From Bacteroidia bacterium (lineage in GTDB: Bacteria > Bacteroidota > Bacteroidia > 2-12-FULL-35-15): a DNA stretch of 38,348 bases. The stretch is from NCBI GenBank assembly GCA_020051175.1, contig JAGVJJ010000088.1:1-38348 (forward strand), in the 5' to 3' direction. Positions 22,267-31,140 of the stretch are shown here, one piece after another (the first letter of the stretch is position 1; each line of letters opens with the position of its first letter). Below the pieces are notes generated by a model, which made no database searches, was not told the origin of the DNA, and was given only the letters and a program-made list of their open reading frames with translations. The position numbers and the translations under genes are program-made.

Positions 22267-23805
22267 TTAAAACGGATGATCTTCCTCAATATCGTTCATT
22301 TTTGAACCTCTAATCACGGAGTGAGAAGGGGTATTGAATTCCTGCGAAGGGGTTAATCCAGCTGAAACAGAACTATAGTCATCCGTTTGCCCAAAGGTTT
22401 CCAAATCAGAAAACTTCGTGAATTGCCCTATATATCGTGTTTTTGCCGAATCCACAGGTCCGTTACGGTGCTTGGCAATAATAAGCTCCGCCATACCAAC
22501 AGTGGAATTGCCTTCAGCATCTTCAGTGATGTTGTAATATTCCGGGCGGTGGATAAACATTACCAAATCGGCATCCTGCTCAATAGCACCTGATTCACGT
22601 AAGTCAGAAAGCTGGGGGCGTTTGTCGCCACCACGGGTTTCAACGGCACGGCTAAGCTGCGATAGTGCAAGTACGGGCACTTCCAGCTCTTTTGCCAGTC
22701 CTTTTAGGGAACGTGAAATGGTTGCAATCTCCTGCTCACGGTTACCTTTGCCTTCTCCGCCCGCGGTCATCAGCTGAAGGTAATCCACAATTATTAACTG
22801 AATATCGTGCTGCTCTTTTAACCTGCGCGCTTTTGCACGCAGCTCGAATACAGAGAGGCCTGGTGTATCGTCAATAAACAGGGGAGCTTCCGCAAGTTTT
22901 TTAATTTTATCGTTCAGCTGCTGGAACTCATAATCTTCCAGCGTTCCTTTTTTCAGCTTTTCAGAAGAAAGTTCGGATTCACTGGCGATAAGACGTGTAA
23001 CAAGCTGTAATGACGACATCTCCAGGGAGAAAATAGCAACGCCTTTTTTAAATTCTACTGCTGCATTCCGGGCCATGGTTAATACCAGGGCTGTTTTACC
23101 CATCGCAGGACGGGCAGCAATAATAACAAGGTCGGACTTTTGCCATCCTGAGGTTAACCTGTCCAGTGCCGTTAAGCCTGATGCAACACCAGAGAAATTG
23201 CCTTTATTGTTTTTGGTGTGTTCAATCTGCTCAATCGCTTTTTTGATGAGCGTACTCATTTTATCGTAGTTCTTTTTAATGTTGCCTTCCATAATGGAAA
23301 ACAAATCAGATTCTGCACCATCCAACAGGTCGAATACATCGGAACCTTCTTCGTATGCCTCATTGATTGTTTTGGTACATACTCTTATAAGCTCACGCTG
23401 GATGAATTTCTGAGCTATGATACGTGCATGAAACTCAGCATTGGCGGCCGATGCAACACGATTGGTCAGCTGAGTAATATAATATGCCCCGCCAACAATG
23501 TCAAGCTCACCGCTTTTTTTCAGTTCCTGCGTTACTGTTAAAATATCTACTGGTTCGGAGCGGGTAAATAAGTTTTGTATTGCAGAAAAAATACGTGAAT
23601 GTGCATCTTTATAAAAACTCTGAGGCTTTAGAATATCAATTACTTCAGTTAAGGCATCTTTTTCGAGCATTAAAGCTCCAAGCACAGCTTCTTCCAGCTC
23701 AACTGCCTGTGGAGGCATTTTACCATCAATAATTTGGGAAACTGCAACCGGCTTAGTTGGGCGCTTGCGTTGATTTACATTGGTTTTTGTAGAAAATTCA
23801 GACAT
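22267..23805 (-). CDS. dnaB: Replicative DNA helicase
   Basis: DnaB is the hexameric 5'-3' helicase of the replication fork. The 512-residue protein has the N-terminal dimerisation domain (PPQAVELEEAVLGALML at about 31-47), a linker, and a RecA-type ATPase domain with Walker A ARPAMGKTAL (231-240), the LEMS segment, Walker B LIIVDYLQLM, and the downstream QLSRAVETRG and DLRESGAIEQDAD motifs. No intein interrupts the ATPase domain. The frame is open ten codons further upstream, but a -7 box lies inside that extension, so MSEFSTK at 23805 is the start. The neighbouring genes are not replication genes, and no origin is seen nearby. Confidence 0.97.
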   Translation of the reverse strand: MSEFSTKTNVNQRKRPTKPVAVSQIIDGKMPPQAVELEEAVLGALMLEKDALTEVIDILKPQSFYKDAHSRIFSAIQNLFTRSEPVDILTVTQELKKSGELDIVGGAYYITQLTNRVASAANAEFHARIIAQKFIQRELIRVCTKTINEAYEEGSDVFDLLDGAESDLFSIMEGNIKKNYDKMSTLIKKAIEQIEHTKNNKGNFSGVASGLTALDRLTSGWQKSDLVIIAARPAMGKTALVLTMARNAAVEFKKGVAIFSLEMSSLQLVTRLIASESELSSEKLKKGTLEDYEFQQLNDKIKKLAEAPLFIDDTPGLSVFELRAKARRLKEQHDIQLIIVDYLQLMTAGGEGKGNREQEIATISRSLKGLAKELEVPVLALSQLSRAVETRGGDKRPQLSDLRESGAIEQDADLVMFIHRPEYYNITEDAEGNSTVGMAELIIAKHRNGPVDSAKTRYIGQFTKFSDLETFGQTDDYSSVSAGLTPSQEFNTPSHSVIRGSKMNDIEEDHPF

Positions 23806-23810
23806 AAAAA

Positions 23811-23818
23811 CAAATTTA
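23811..23818 (-). promoter_or_regulatory. -7 box directly upstream of dnaB
   Basis: Minus-strand TAAATTTG matches TAnnTTTG exactly and ends five bases before the dnaB ATG at 23805, predicting a leaderless or nearly leaderless mRNA. No TTTG at about 19 bp is seen; one at 23833-23836 is 14 bp away. The box lies inside the longer open frame and argues against the upstream start. Confidence 0.6.
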
Positions 23819-24000
23819 CGAAAAATTGCCGGCAAAAGCAGGGTTGGTTTATGAACATTCGTCCAACAGGATTTTAACAGCAGTTTATTACCTTCCTGGG
23901 ATTTAATGTGTTGTTTATTAGGTTTTTACAGCTGTTTTGGTGAGCTGCTAATTGTATTTTCAACATTTCCTTTTTGTTTCTTTTTTTGTATTTTTAAGGT

Positions 24001-25308
24001 ATGTCTTGTTTTAAAACTGTTTTCTATCTGGCATTATTGCTGTTTATTTTATTTTCTTCTTCCTGCAAAAAAAGGGAAGCGGATGAGCATGGGCCAATAG
24101 TAAGCTTTGTTACTCCCGGCTATAATCAGTCGTACAATGTATTTGACAATATAGCCGTAACCGCAACGGTGAGTGATGAAACTGAAATTACTTTTGTTTC
24201 TGTAAGCCTTGTGGATGAACAATACAACCAGGTGATGCCTGCGGTTTCAATACCTGTTACTTCCCCTTCAATGACTTTAAATAAGCTGTATTATGTTGAC
24301 AATATTCACATGGAAAGCGGTACGTATTATGTTATGATTGCCGCATCTGACGGAACAACTGAATCAAGAACCTACCAACGGGTTCAGATTGTAGCTGTCC
24401 CACGTATGCTGAAAAACATATTTGTAGTTTCAGGGGGGAGTTCACAAACTAATTTTTCAACGATAGATAGTGCATTTACAGGCCTGCAGCCCTATTATAG
24501 CTTCAATGGTGACTTTATAGGGTCATACGCAAGCAGCTATTTTCAACAATTGTACAGGTGTGGAAATTATACAGGACCATTCCAGGCGCTGGATATTGAA
24601 TTCAATGCAATAAAATTTTCTTTATCCCCGACTGTTTCAGCAAACCCCTATTTTACTGCATTTTACAGCAATGAAAAAAAGAGTTATGTATCTCGCTACG
24701 ATGGTGGTATTACAGGTTATAATTATGATGGAAGCATATTTTACAACGCTTCAGTGTCAACCGGGTATTATGCTACAAAAATGGGCTTTTGCGGTGATGC
24801 CTTGATCACAGAAGAAAAGGATAAAGTTTCGGGCAATACAAAACTTGTAACGCATTTCACAACAGGCTTGGCCGAAAAGGAACGCGCTATAAGCCAGCAG
24901 GCAGTGGCATTGTGTGAGAAGAATGTAGACAATTTGTTTGTTTTTGGAAATGACGCAGGCCAGGGTGTGATCCAGCTTTTTGATAAGGTAAACAACAATT
25001 TGTGGAATCCTTATCCTTACACGCTTCCAACAGGAACAATATTGAGTGCTTTAAAAATCGATGAAAATACCTACCTGATTGGGCATTCCAGCGGTACTGT
25101 GCTGAAATACCAGTATTCAACGAGCAGCGTTACTACCTATTTAACCGGATACACCGCTGTTCAATTGCGTTATGATGATTTGAATAACCGGCTGATTGTT
25201 GCAGAAGCGAATAAAATAAGTGTGTTTGATTATTCTACAGCTGGTTTACTACATTCTGTTAATTCTTCAGAAACAGTGCTGGATGTACATTTGTTGTATA
25301 ACAGGTAG
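24001..25308 (+). CDS. Lipoprotein with N-terminal Ig-like domain and propeller-like C-terminus
   Basis: A 435-residue predicted lipoprotein of unknown function. The lipobox LFSSSC follows the hydrophobic segment, with Cys22 lipidated. Residues about 30-135 read as an Ig/fibronectin-like beta domain (PIVSFVTPGYNQSYNVFDNIAVTATVSDE … YYVMIAASDGTTESRTYQRVQIV). From about 140 to the end there are repeated hydrophobic beta segments with Gly turns, such as IFVVSGGSS, LFVFGNDAGQGVIQLFDK, YLIGHSSGTVLKYQYS and LIVAEANKISVFDYS, fitting a beta-propeller. It is divergent from dnaB across about 195 bp and converges on the helical hypothetical gene with no strong terminator between them. A surface or periplasmic binding role is possible but not shown. 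Confidence 0.82.
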   Translation: MSCFKTVFYLALLLFILFSSSCKKREADEHGPIVSFVTPGYNQSYNVFDNIAVTATVSDETEITFVSVSLVDEQYNQVMPAVSIPVTSPSMTLNKLYYVDNIHMESGTYYVMIAASDGTTESRTYQRVQIVAVPRMLKNIFVVSGGSSQTNFSTIDSAFTGLQPYYSFNGDFIGSYASSYFQQLYRCGNYTGPFQALDIEFNAIKFSLSPTVSANPYFTAFYSNEKKSYVSRYDGGITGYNYDGSIFYNASVSTGYYATKMGFCGDALITEEKDKVSGNTKLVTHFTTGLAEKERAISQQAVALCEKNVDNLFVFGNDAGQGVIQLFDKVNNNLWNPYPYTLPTGTILSALKIDENTYLIGHSSGTVLKYQYSTSSVTTYLTGYTAVQLRYDDLNNRLIVAEANKISVFDYSTAGLLHSVNSSETVLDVHLLYNR

Positions 25309-25386
25309 ATGTAGATGTCGATTTTTTCATGTTATAAATTTACAAAAAATAATGAAAATGTCAAAGTCAGCGTTGTTCAAAAGTTT

Positions 25387-25863
25387 CTATGGTGCAAAAT
25401 TTTCAACCTCCCCCTTATAATCATATTGTAAATCCTCATGTAATTGAGAATATGTCTTTTTTATTTTTTCGATTTCACGTTGAAACAGGTTGGATAGCAC
25501 AGTAGTAGATGTTATAGGTATCCGTTCCGATTTGATTTTATTACAGAAATACAATCGTAATTCAAGCTCCGTTTGTTTTATCCCCGAGTATTTAATGTGT
25601 TTGTTGATAAAGCGCAATACCTTACGCAGGCTTTTCTTTATCAGATAATTGTTGCTCCTGTTCATTTCATCAAACAGCACGTCTGCCTGCTCTTTAACAG
25701 ATTCCATGTATTGTTTTTCATCGTGTGCTTCAAACAGAAGGTAGGTAAGGAGCTCTTTGTTTTCCTTTTTGTATTTTGCAAGGCGGGCGCAAAGTGCTGT
25801 CAGCTCTTTCGGGGAGCGTGTAACCAGTTCCTTTTGCAATTCACTTATGGTGGCGGTTTTCAT
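25387..25863 (-). CDS. Helical hypothetical protein
   Basis: A 158-residue soluble protein I do not recognise. It has no signal peptide or membrane segment. It is almost entirely helical and highly charged, with Lys/Glu-rich stretches (LARLAKYKKENKELLTYLL-type) and an amphipathic pattern resembling HEAT-like or four-helix proteins. Codon use looks like that of neighbouring genes, so it is probably a real native gene. It is last in the minus-strand run from 30166 but separated from the methyltransferase gene by about 100 bp holding a degenerate dispersed repeat, so it may have its own promoter. Confidence 0.75.
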   Translation of the reverse strand: MKTATISELQKELVTRSPKELTALCARLAKYKKENKELLTYLLFEAHDEKQYMESVKEQADVLFDEMNRSNNYLIKKSLRKVLRFINKHIKYSGIKQTELELRLYFCNKIKSERIPITSTTVLSNLFQREIEKIKKTYSQLHEDLQYDYKGEVENFAP

Positions 25864-25892
25864 GTTTTTTTATATCCAATAATTGATTTACG

Positions 25893-25951
25893 GATTACCT
25901 GCTGGTCTGAGATTTCATCACACCCCAATGCGTAATGAAGCAATGACGTTT
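25893..25951. repeat. Degenerate dispersed repeat (GTCATTGC...-type)
   Basis: On the minus strand the segment reads GTCATTGCTTCATTACGCATTGGGG then GATGAAATCTCAGACC. It resembles the GTCATTGCGAGG…GCAATCTC class of dispersed intergenic repeats I know from Bacteroidota, but is degenerate. It lies between the TylF-like methyltransferase and the helical hypothetical gene. Confidence 0.4.
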
Positions 25952-25966
25952 TGCGATAATCTGAGT

Positions 25967-26707
25967 TTAACGTTTGTTCTTTATTATCATTGCACTACCT
26001 TTCCAATCCGCAAGCTCTATAAGGTTTTCAGGAATGGTGGGCATAAATTCGTGCACTGCTTTTTTTATTCCGTCCCAGATGTGGTTGTAATCGTGAATAA
26101 TGATTGCACCGCCCGGTGTAAGGCGTGGATAGAAGAACTTGAGGGCTTCAATAGTAGGTAAATACAAGTCTGCATCCAGGTGGACGAAAGAAAATTGCTC
26201 GTTTTCCAATCCTTTTGCAGTGTCAGGAAAATAACCAGGGTGATAGATGACACGAGCATCGCCATTAATATATTTTTTCACCTCTGCCAGGCTGGTGTCT
26301 GAAAACTCGCTGGTGGTGTATTGTCCGCCCTTTTTACTTTCATGTTGTAAATCCTTTTCACTAAACCCTTCAAATGTGTCGAACAGGTGAAGCTTTTGTG
26401 AACCGCTCATTTCATAAATAATTTTTGCTGTTTCGCCCTTGTGTACACCCAGTTCCGCAAAATTTCCTTGTATGTTTTCACGCTTTATCCGTTCTATTTG
26501 CAACCACATATTGTAAAGCCTTATTTTATCATAATACTTACGTTCCAATGATTTCAGAATAGGAGAAAGTGTGCTGTTCTTCACTGCCTGCTCCCATAAA
26601 TATGGTTTGTAAACCTTGTATGTCCAGAATGTTTCAAGGTATTTGAATACAATGAGTGCGAGAGCAAACAGTAAAACCAGATATATGATGTTGATGGTGA
26701 TGTCCAT
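25967..26707 (-). CDS. TylF/MycF-type O-methyltransferase with N-terminal membrane anchor
   Basis: A 246-residue protein. The first 23 residues are a membrane segment, followed by a cytosolic SAM-dependent methyltransferase domain of the TylF/macrocin O-methyltransferase family. NFAELGVHKGETAKII (82-97) is the SAM-binding loop, LHLFDTFEGFSEKDL the next motif, and FVHLDADLYLPTIEAL the metal-binding Asp segment, then GGAIIIHDYNHIWDGIKKAV. Family members methylate sugar hydroxyls, but in environmental Bacteroidota they often sit with envelope or glycan genes, and no substrate can be named. It is the fourth gene of a compact minus-strand run (21 bp after the previous gene). The membrane anchor is unusual for the family. 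Confidence 0.88.
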   Translation of the reverse strand: MDITINIIYLVLLFALALIVFKYLETFWTYKVYKPYLWEQAVKNSTLSPILKSLERKYYDKIRLYNMWLQIERIKRENIQGNFAELGVHKGETAKIIYEMSGSQKLHLFDTFEGFSEKDLQHESKKGGQYTTSEFSDTSLAEVKKYINGDARVIYHPGYFPDTAKGLENEQFSFVHLDADLYLPTIEALKFFYPRLTPGGAIIIHDYNHIWDGIKKAVHEFMPTIPENLIELADWKGSAMIIKNKR

Positions 26708-26728
26708 GGATATTAATGGGTATAAATT

Positions 26729-27511
26729 TCAAAGATAAAAACCTGATTGATAAACTCTGCCTTCAATAATGAGGCTGTCAGATTGAAGGGTGATTAGATT
26801 TCTGTTAATTTTGATTTCATATGTTCCATAGTAAATAGAACTTTCCTGTTCTTTTTTTTGTTTTAGTTGCAGGCTGTCATTCAGGACAAAGTCATTTTCA
26901 TCAAAGGCTTTGGTAATTATAAGGCTGTCATTCCTGAATTCCCAATTTGCGGATGTACTATTTGAATTGACACCTGGAAATCGAACAGTACCATTATGAT
27001 TGAAAAATATAGTTTCAGGGCAATTGTCGGAATTACCATCAAATCTAAACCCTGTTGTTTGAGGAGTCAATTCCTTTCCTTTATAGTTGAGCCTATCAAC
27101 ACACCATGTATGTTGAGTAAGTTTTTCGGTGTTTGTTGGAATATTGAGTATGACAATAGGAGTAATTATTATTAATAAAATTATTGCAACAAGGATTAAG
27201 AATCGAAGTTCAATAATAGAACGACCTACTAATGGTAGTTTTGAGGTCAATTTATCAAACTGCACAACCCATTTATTCCTGGAAGCAGCAGGTTCAGTAA
27301 TATATCCGGTGGCGATCAATATGTCGTACGCCCTTGCATAGTCAAAGTCCCGCACAAGAAGCTTTATACCGCCTACGGCAGTTGAGTAATACACTTGGGA
27401 AGTAAGTTCGTCTTTGATTATGACTTCAATACCTTCCGCCTCAAGTTTTGTTTTAACAAGATAAGCATCGTGCGAATGATCAAAGGCGATTATTTGTGTC
27501 CAGTATTTCAT
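26729..27511 (-). CDS. Membrane protein with DUF2007-like N-terminus and lipocalin-like C-terminus
   Basis: A 260-residue protein. Residues about 1-70 match the DUF2007 (putative signal-transducing protein) pattern: a HSHDAYLVKTKLEAEGIEVIIKDE helix and strand, then GGIKLLVRDFDYARAYDIL. A single membrane segment lies at about 103-124. The C-terminal part (about 130-260) has beta strands beginning TQHTWCVDRLNYKGKEL, with W-x-L and FFNHNGTVRFPG turns like those of lipocalin-like domains that assess ligand or stress in the periplasm. The two parts are on opposite sides of the membrane, which suggests sensing, but this is inference. It starts 8 bp after the pbpC stop, so it is almost certainly in the same transcript. 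Confidence 0.75.
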   Translation of the reverse strand: MKYWTQIIAFDHSHDAYLVKTKLEAEGIEVIIKDELTSQVYYSTAVGGIKLLVRDFDYARAYDILIATGYITEPAASRNKWVVQFDKLTSKLPLVGRSIIELRFLILVAIILLIIITPIVILNIPTNTEKLTQHTWCVDRLNYKGKELTPQTTGFRFDGNSDNCPETIFFNHNGTVRFPGVNSNSTSANWEFRNDSLIITKAFDENDFVLNDSLQLKQKKEQESSIYYGTYEIKINRNLITLQSDSLIIEGRVYQSGFYL

Positions 27512-27519
27512 GCTTTGTA

Positions 27520-29886
27520 TTAATTTGGGCTGTTCTTCCCACTCACAATCTCAAACTTCTGAACAAGCGTTTCACCAGATTCATCTACCAGTGTAAGCAA
27601 ATGTACTCCTTCTTCAGGTCTTAAACCCAATTGATGATTACCTTGTGTGCTTCCAATATATTCATTGTCCAGGTGCCAGTATACAGTAGTGGTTGCGGAG
27701 CGGTGTGCCACTTTGAAAACCGTACTTCCAACAGTACCGTCCAGTTCAACCGGTACGTATATTTTGCTGAATTGTTTTGGGTAAATAATTTCCATGGCAT
27801 TGGCCCCGGTTATTTCACAATCTTCGCGGAAGGGAGGCAATTGCGCATAACTGGAGTTTTTTGACTTATAATACAATTCCATAGCCGGTGGCAGTACAAA
27901 CCAGCTTTTGTGCTGCATTTTTTCTACATCTTCGCAATTGCTGTTCACGCGGTATTTACCGGTTGCATCAAGATGTACTAAACGGTGATATTTACAGGGT
28001 TCGGAACGTAACCCTGTTTTAGGGATAAACATGGTACTTACCGGCTCACAGATATCCGTTGCCCTGCATCCGCTTTGTTTGCATACCGGGACTTTTTCCA
28101 TTTCATCATATGGCGGTGTGAACCATTTACCGGGCTTCAGCAAACTAAAAATGTCAAACATGATGGGCGCAGCAGTTTGTACCCCTACTAGTCCCGGGCG
28201 GCCTTCTCCATCTGCATTACCAACCCATACGGCCACTACGTACTGGGGTGTAACCCCTACAGACCAGCCATCGCGGTAACCGAAGCTGGTACCTGTTTTC
28301 CAGGCTACCTTGGTGGCGGAAGTATATTGTTTCCAGCTGGCATCTTCGTCAGGCCTCGATACTTCTACCATCGCTTCAAATGTATAATAGATGGATGCTG
28401 CATTTAATGGTGTTGTATTGCTTAAATCTGGATCTGTTGCTTCTTTAGATATGTAACGTGGCGAATGAAAATCATCCGTATCATACTTGCCATTGTATTT
28501 TGTATAGTGGTTCAAAGTGCGGGCCATGCTGGCGTACATGCCCCCAATATCCCATATTTTACCTTCGGCACCACCCAATATTACTGATAAGCCATAGTGA
28601 TCAGGCGAAAACGTAAGGGTTGTCATCCCAATTTTCTTGAGGCTATGGTTAAACTTCTCAATTCCATAGTTCTGCAGCATACGTACAGCAGGAATGTTGA
28701 GGCTCCTTGCCAATGCGCGTTTAGCGGGTACTGCGCCATCAAAAGTCATGTTGTAATTCTGTGGAACATAACCTGCAATCTGTGTAGGTATATCGGGAAT
28801 AAGTGTACCCGGAAGAAGCTCACCATCATTGAGCATGCTGGCAAACAGAAAAGGTTTCAGAATGCTGCCGGTGCTCCGTGGTGCATTTACAATATCTACA
28901 TCTCCTTCGTATTCCGTTTTTCCCTGGTTGCTGGTGTTGCCAACATAAGCAAGTACATTTCCTGTATTTACATCCAATACAAGGGCACAGGCATTATGAA
29001 TTTCATTGGAGCGTAAAATCCTGTGGTGATTTTCAATTATATCATTTACGCGTTCCTGCAAGTGCCCGTTGATTGTGGAACGTATGCGTTGTCCGTTAAA
29101 CCCTTCTTTGGCAGCTCGTTGCAGCAAGTGTGGCGCAAGCTGTGGTATGGCATGTGGTTTTCCCGGTAAAGGTTCCTGTTTGCTTAGTTCGCAGGTTTCT
29201 TTATTAATAATTCCGGCAGCACAAAGCTGGTCGAGCAAGCGATTGCGTTTTCTGAAAAGCCGTTCCTGGTTTTTTCCCGGATAAATGAGGCTGGGTGCAT
29301 TCGGTAAAACAGCCAGGGTAGCAGATTCAGCCCATGAAAGCTTTTCTGGCTCCCTTCCAAAGTAGCGCCATGACGCAGCATCAATGCCCACTACATTGCC
29401 ACCAAAAGGAGCATTGGAGGCATACAGAGCAAGTATTTCGCTCTTGGAATGTGTAAGCTCAAGCCTTAGGGCCATAATTATTTCAATGATTTTTTCAGGT
29501 ACCGATCTGTTTTTTTTGTTGCGGATAAGCCGTATTACCTGCATAGTCAGCGTGCTTCCACCGCTTATTATTTTTTTTGATTTTATATTTTGAATGATTG
29601 CGCGTGTAAATGCTACGGGATTGAAACCGTGGTGCGAAAAGAAAGCGCGGTCCTCAAACTGTATAATGCTTGCAATAAATTTAGCAGGCAGCTTATGATT
29701 TTCCGGGAAGCGCCATTGTCCATCGTCTGCAATACGTGCTGTCAGCAGGTTGCCATTGCTGTCTTCGAGCACAGTACATGTTTTGTTTTTAAACAGCGGG
29801 GAGGGGAGGCAGAATAAAAACCATATACCAAGCACAATTCCGAGAAGTGTAACAATTCCTTTTTTTGTTTTAAAAAATTCGGGCAT
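27520..29886 (-). CDS. pbpC: Penicillin-binding protein 1C
   Basis: A bifunctional class A penicillin-binding protein of the PBP1C type, polymerising glycan strands and cross-linking peptides in the periplasm. The 788-residue protein has an N-terminal membrane anchor (about 11-27), a GT51 transglycosylase domain with catalytic Glu78 in EDRAFFSHHG and GGSTLTMQ (109-116), and a transpeptidase domain with SILK (341-344), SLN (395-397) and KTGT (530-533). The C-terminal region (about 690-785) is the BiPBP_C Ig-like domain that defines PBP1C. All active-site motifs are intact. It is preceded by a DUF3820 gene by 52 bp and followed by the DUF2007 and methyltransferase genes, suggesting an envelope-related operon. 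Confidence 0.96.
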   Translation of the reverse strand: MPEFFKTKKGIVTLLGIVLGIWFLFCLPSPLFKNKTCTVLEDSNGNLLTARIADDGQWRFPENHKLPAKFIASIIQFEDRAFFSHHGFNPVAFTRAIIQNIKSKKIISGGSTLTMQVIRLIRNKKNRSVPEKIIEIIMALRLELTHSKSEILALYASNAPFGGNVVGIDAASWRYFGREPEKLSWAESATLAVLPNAPSLIYPGKNQERLFRKRNRLLDQLCAAGIINKETCELSKQEPLPGKPHAIPQLAPHLLQRAAKEGFNGQRIRSTINGHLQERVNDIIENHHRILRSNEIHNACALVLDVNTGNVLAYVGNTSNQGKTEYEGDVDIVNAPRSTGSILKPFLFASMLNDGELLPGTLIPDIPTQIAGYVPQNYNMTFDGAVPAKRALARSLNIPAVRMLQNYGIEKFNHSLKKIGMTTLTFSPDHYGLSVILGGAEGKIWDIGGMYASMARTLNHYTKYNGKYDTDDFHSPRYISKEATDPDLSNTTPLNAASIYYTFEAMVEVSRPDEDASWKQYTSATKVAWKTGTSFGYRDGWSVGVTPQYVVAVWVGNADGEGRPGLVGVQTAAPIMFDIFSLLKPGKWFTPPYDEMEKVPVCKQSGCRATDICEPVSTMFIPKTGLRSEPCKYHRLVHLDATGKYRVNSNCEDVEKMQHKSWFVLPPAMELYYKSKNSSYAQLPPFREDCEITGANAMEIIYPKQFSKIYVPVELDGTVGSTVFKVAHRSATTTVYWHLDNEYIGSTQGNHQLGLRPEEGVHLLTLVDESGETLVQKFEIVSGKNSPN

Positions 29887-29938
29887 GGAATACTTGTTTT
29901 TCAGAAGGCTATATACCAGGTTGGTTTTTCGAAAGAGA

Positions 29939-30166
29939 TTATTTCTGTTTCAGGGGATATAAAAGGTGTTCCAGTCCATTCATTTTTATTTCGAGCATGG
30001 TTTGCAATAGTATTCCCAATTTACCTTCCGGGAAACCTTTTCGGTGAAACCACTCCAGGTATGAAACAGGGAGATTGCAGATCAGTGTGCCTTTGTATTT
30101 GCCAAAGGGCATTTTCATGCTTAAAAGGCTCAACAATAATTGTGGGTTGGGTTGGTCGGAAGTCAA
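29939..30166 (-). CDS. DUF3820 family small protein
   Basis: A 75-residue protein of the DUF3820 family. The core KMPFGKYKG (18-26) and LPVSYLEWFHRKGFPEGKLG segment are typical, including the Trp and the GKLG turn. I use the TTG start at 30166 because the N-terminal PNPQLLLSLLSMKMPFGKYKG segment resembles the extension of family members I know; the ATG at 30118 would cut it. DUF3820 proteins are small and soluble, once described as quorum-sensing-regulated in one species, but their function is unsettled. It is the first gene of the minus-strand run with pbpC 52 bp downstream. Confidence 0.8.
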   Translation of the reverse strand: MTSDQPNPQLLLSLLSMKMPFGKYKGTLICNLPVSYLEWFHRKGFPEGKLGILLQTMLEIKMNGLEHLLYPLKQK

Positions 30167-30291
30167 TTTTAATACATATTATATCCTTTTCAAATATAGG
30201 ATTACCAAAAGGAAATACAAAATTTAAGCGGTTTGGTTTGAATAAAGTCATTTGTGGAACGTATTTTTTATGCCATTGCATAAAATGTATG

Positions 30292-30299
30292 TACTTTTG
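30292..30299 (+). promoter_or_regulatory. -7 box of terC
   Basis: TACTTTTG matches TAnnTTTG exactly and ends 14 bp before the ATG at 30314, giving a leader of about 10 nt. A TTG at 30276-30278 is only 13 bp away, so no proper -33 box is seen. Confidence 0.5.
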
Positions 30300-30313
30300 C
30301 AAAAAATAACAAT

Positions 30314-31084
30314 ATGCACTTAGCTCAGGATTTCCATGACCTTTTTTCAATAGCGTCATTAATAAGTTTGCTTACATTGTCTGTTCTGGAGATAGTGCTG
30401 GGTATAGACAATATTATATTTATTTCTATTGTTGCTGACCGGCTTCCGCGCAACCAGCAGAAAAAGGCACGTACTGTGGGGTTGATGCTTGCCCTTATTA
30501 TGCGCGTATTGTTGTTGTTTAGCATTTCATGGATAGTTGGGCTAAAAGAGGCATTGTTTCATCTGGGTGATTTTGGTGTTACAGGTCGGGATCTTATTTT
30601 ATTTGCGGGTGGTGTGTTTCTATTGTATAAAACCACTGTAGAATTGCATAATAAAATTCAGGGATATGATGATGATGGAATGAAATTCAAGAAAATAAGC
30701 TTTAATGCAATTGTAATGCAAATTGTATTGATTGATATTGTATTCTCTTTCGATTCTATATTAACTGCTGTGGGCCTTGTTACCAATCTTTTGATTATGG
30801 TACTTGCTGTAGTTATTGCAATGATAATTATGATTGCCTTTTCAAGCAAGGTAAGCGACTTTATCAATCATAACCCAACTATAAAAGTGCTGGCTTTGTC
30901 CTTTTTACTTATGATAGGCTTGGTTCTTATATTGGAAGCATTCCATCAGCACGTAGATAAAAAGTTCATTTATATTTCCATTGCATTCTCCTTATTCGTA
31001 GAGATGATGAATATCAGGATGCGGAAAAAGAGTGGCCGCAAGAAAATTAACGATAGCAATGAGGATCTGAGGGATGTGATTTAA
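30314..31084 (+). CDS. TerC family integral membrane protein
   Basis: A 256-residue inner-membrane protein of the TerC family. Seven or so membrane segments can be followed. The two conserved acidic helices are LTLSVLEIVLGIDNIIFISIV (about 22-42) and VLIDIVFSFDSILTAVGL (about 138-155), whose Glu/Asp residues are the family hallmark. Characterised members are linked to metal ion efflux, tellurite resistance or metalation of exported enzymes; I would not choose between these here. No ter partner genes are nearby. The gene is divergent from the DUF3820 gene and converges on the dehydrogenase-like gene after 56 bp, with a small TAGTTGT hairpin between them. Confidence 0.93.
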   Translation: MHLAQDFHDLFSIASLISLLTLSVLEIVLGIDNIIFISIVADRLPRNQQKKARTVGLMLALIMRVLLLFSISWIVGLKEALFHLGDFGVTGRDLILFAGGVFLLYKTTVELHNKIQGYDDDGMKFKKISFNAIVMQIVLIDIVFSFDSILTAVGLVTNLLIMVLAVVIAMIIMIAFSSKVSDFINHNPTIKVLALSFLLMIGLVLILEAFHQHVDKKFIYISIAFSLFVEMMNIRMRKKSGRKKINDSNEDLRDVI

Positions 31085-31120
31085 TTAAGACTCTCTGACT
31101 TAATTCTGAACTTTCCCTTT

Positions 31121-31140
31121 TAGTTGTTGCAATACAACTA
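31121..31140. terminator. Possible small hairpin between terC and the dehydrogenase-like gene
   Basis: TAGTTGT (31121-31127) pairs with ACAACTA (31134-31140) around a 6-nt loop in the convergent gap, following CCCTTTT. The stem is short and AT-rich, so termination strength is doubtful. Confidence 0.35.

Noticed and set aside
24001..24060. Origin of replication next to dnaB
   Set aside because: No clustered DnaA boxes or dnaA/dnaN are seen; dnaB is often far from the origin.
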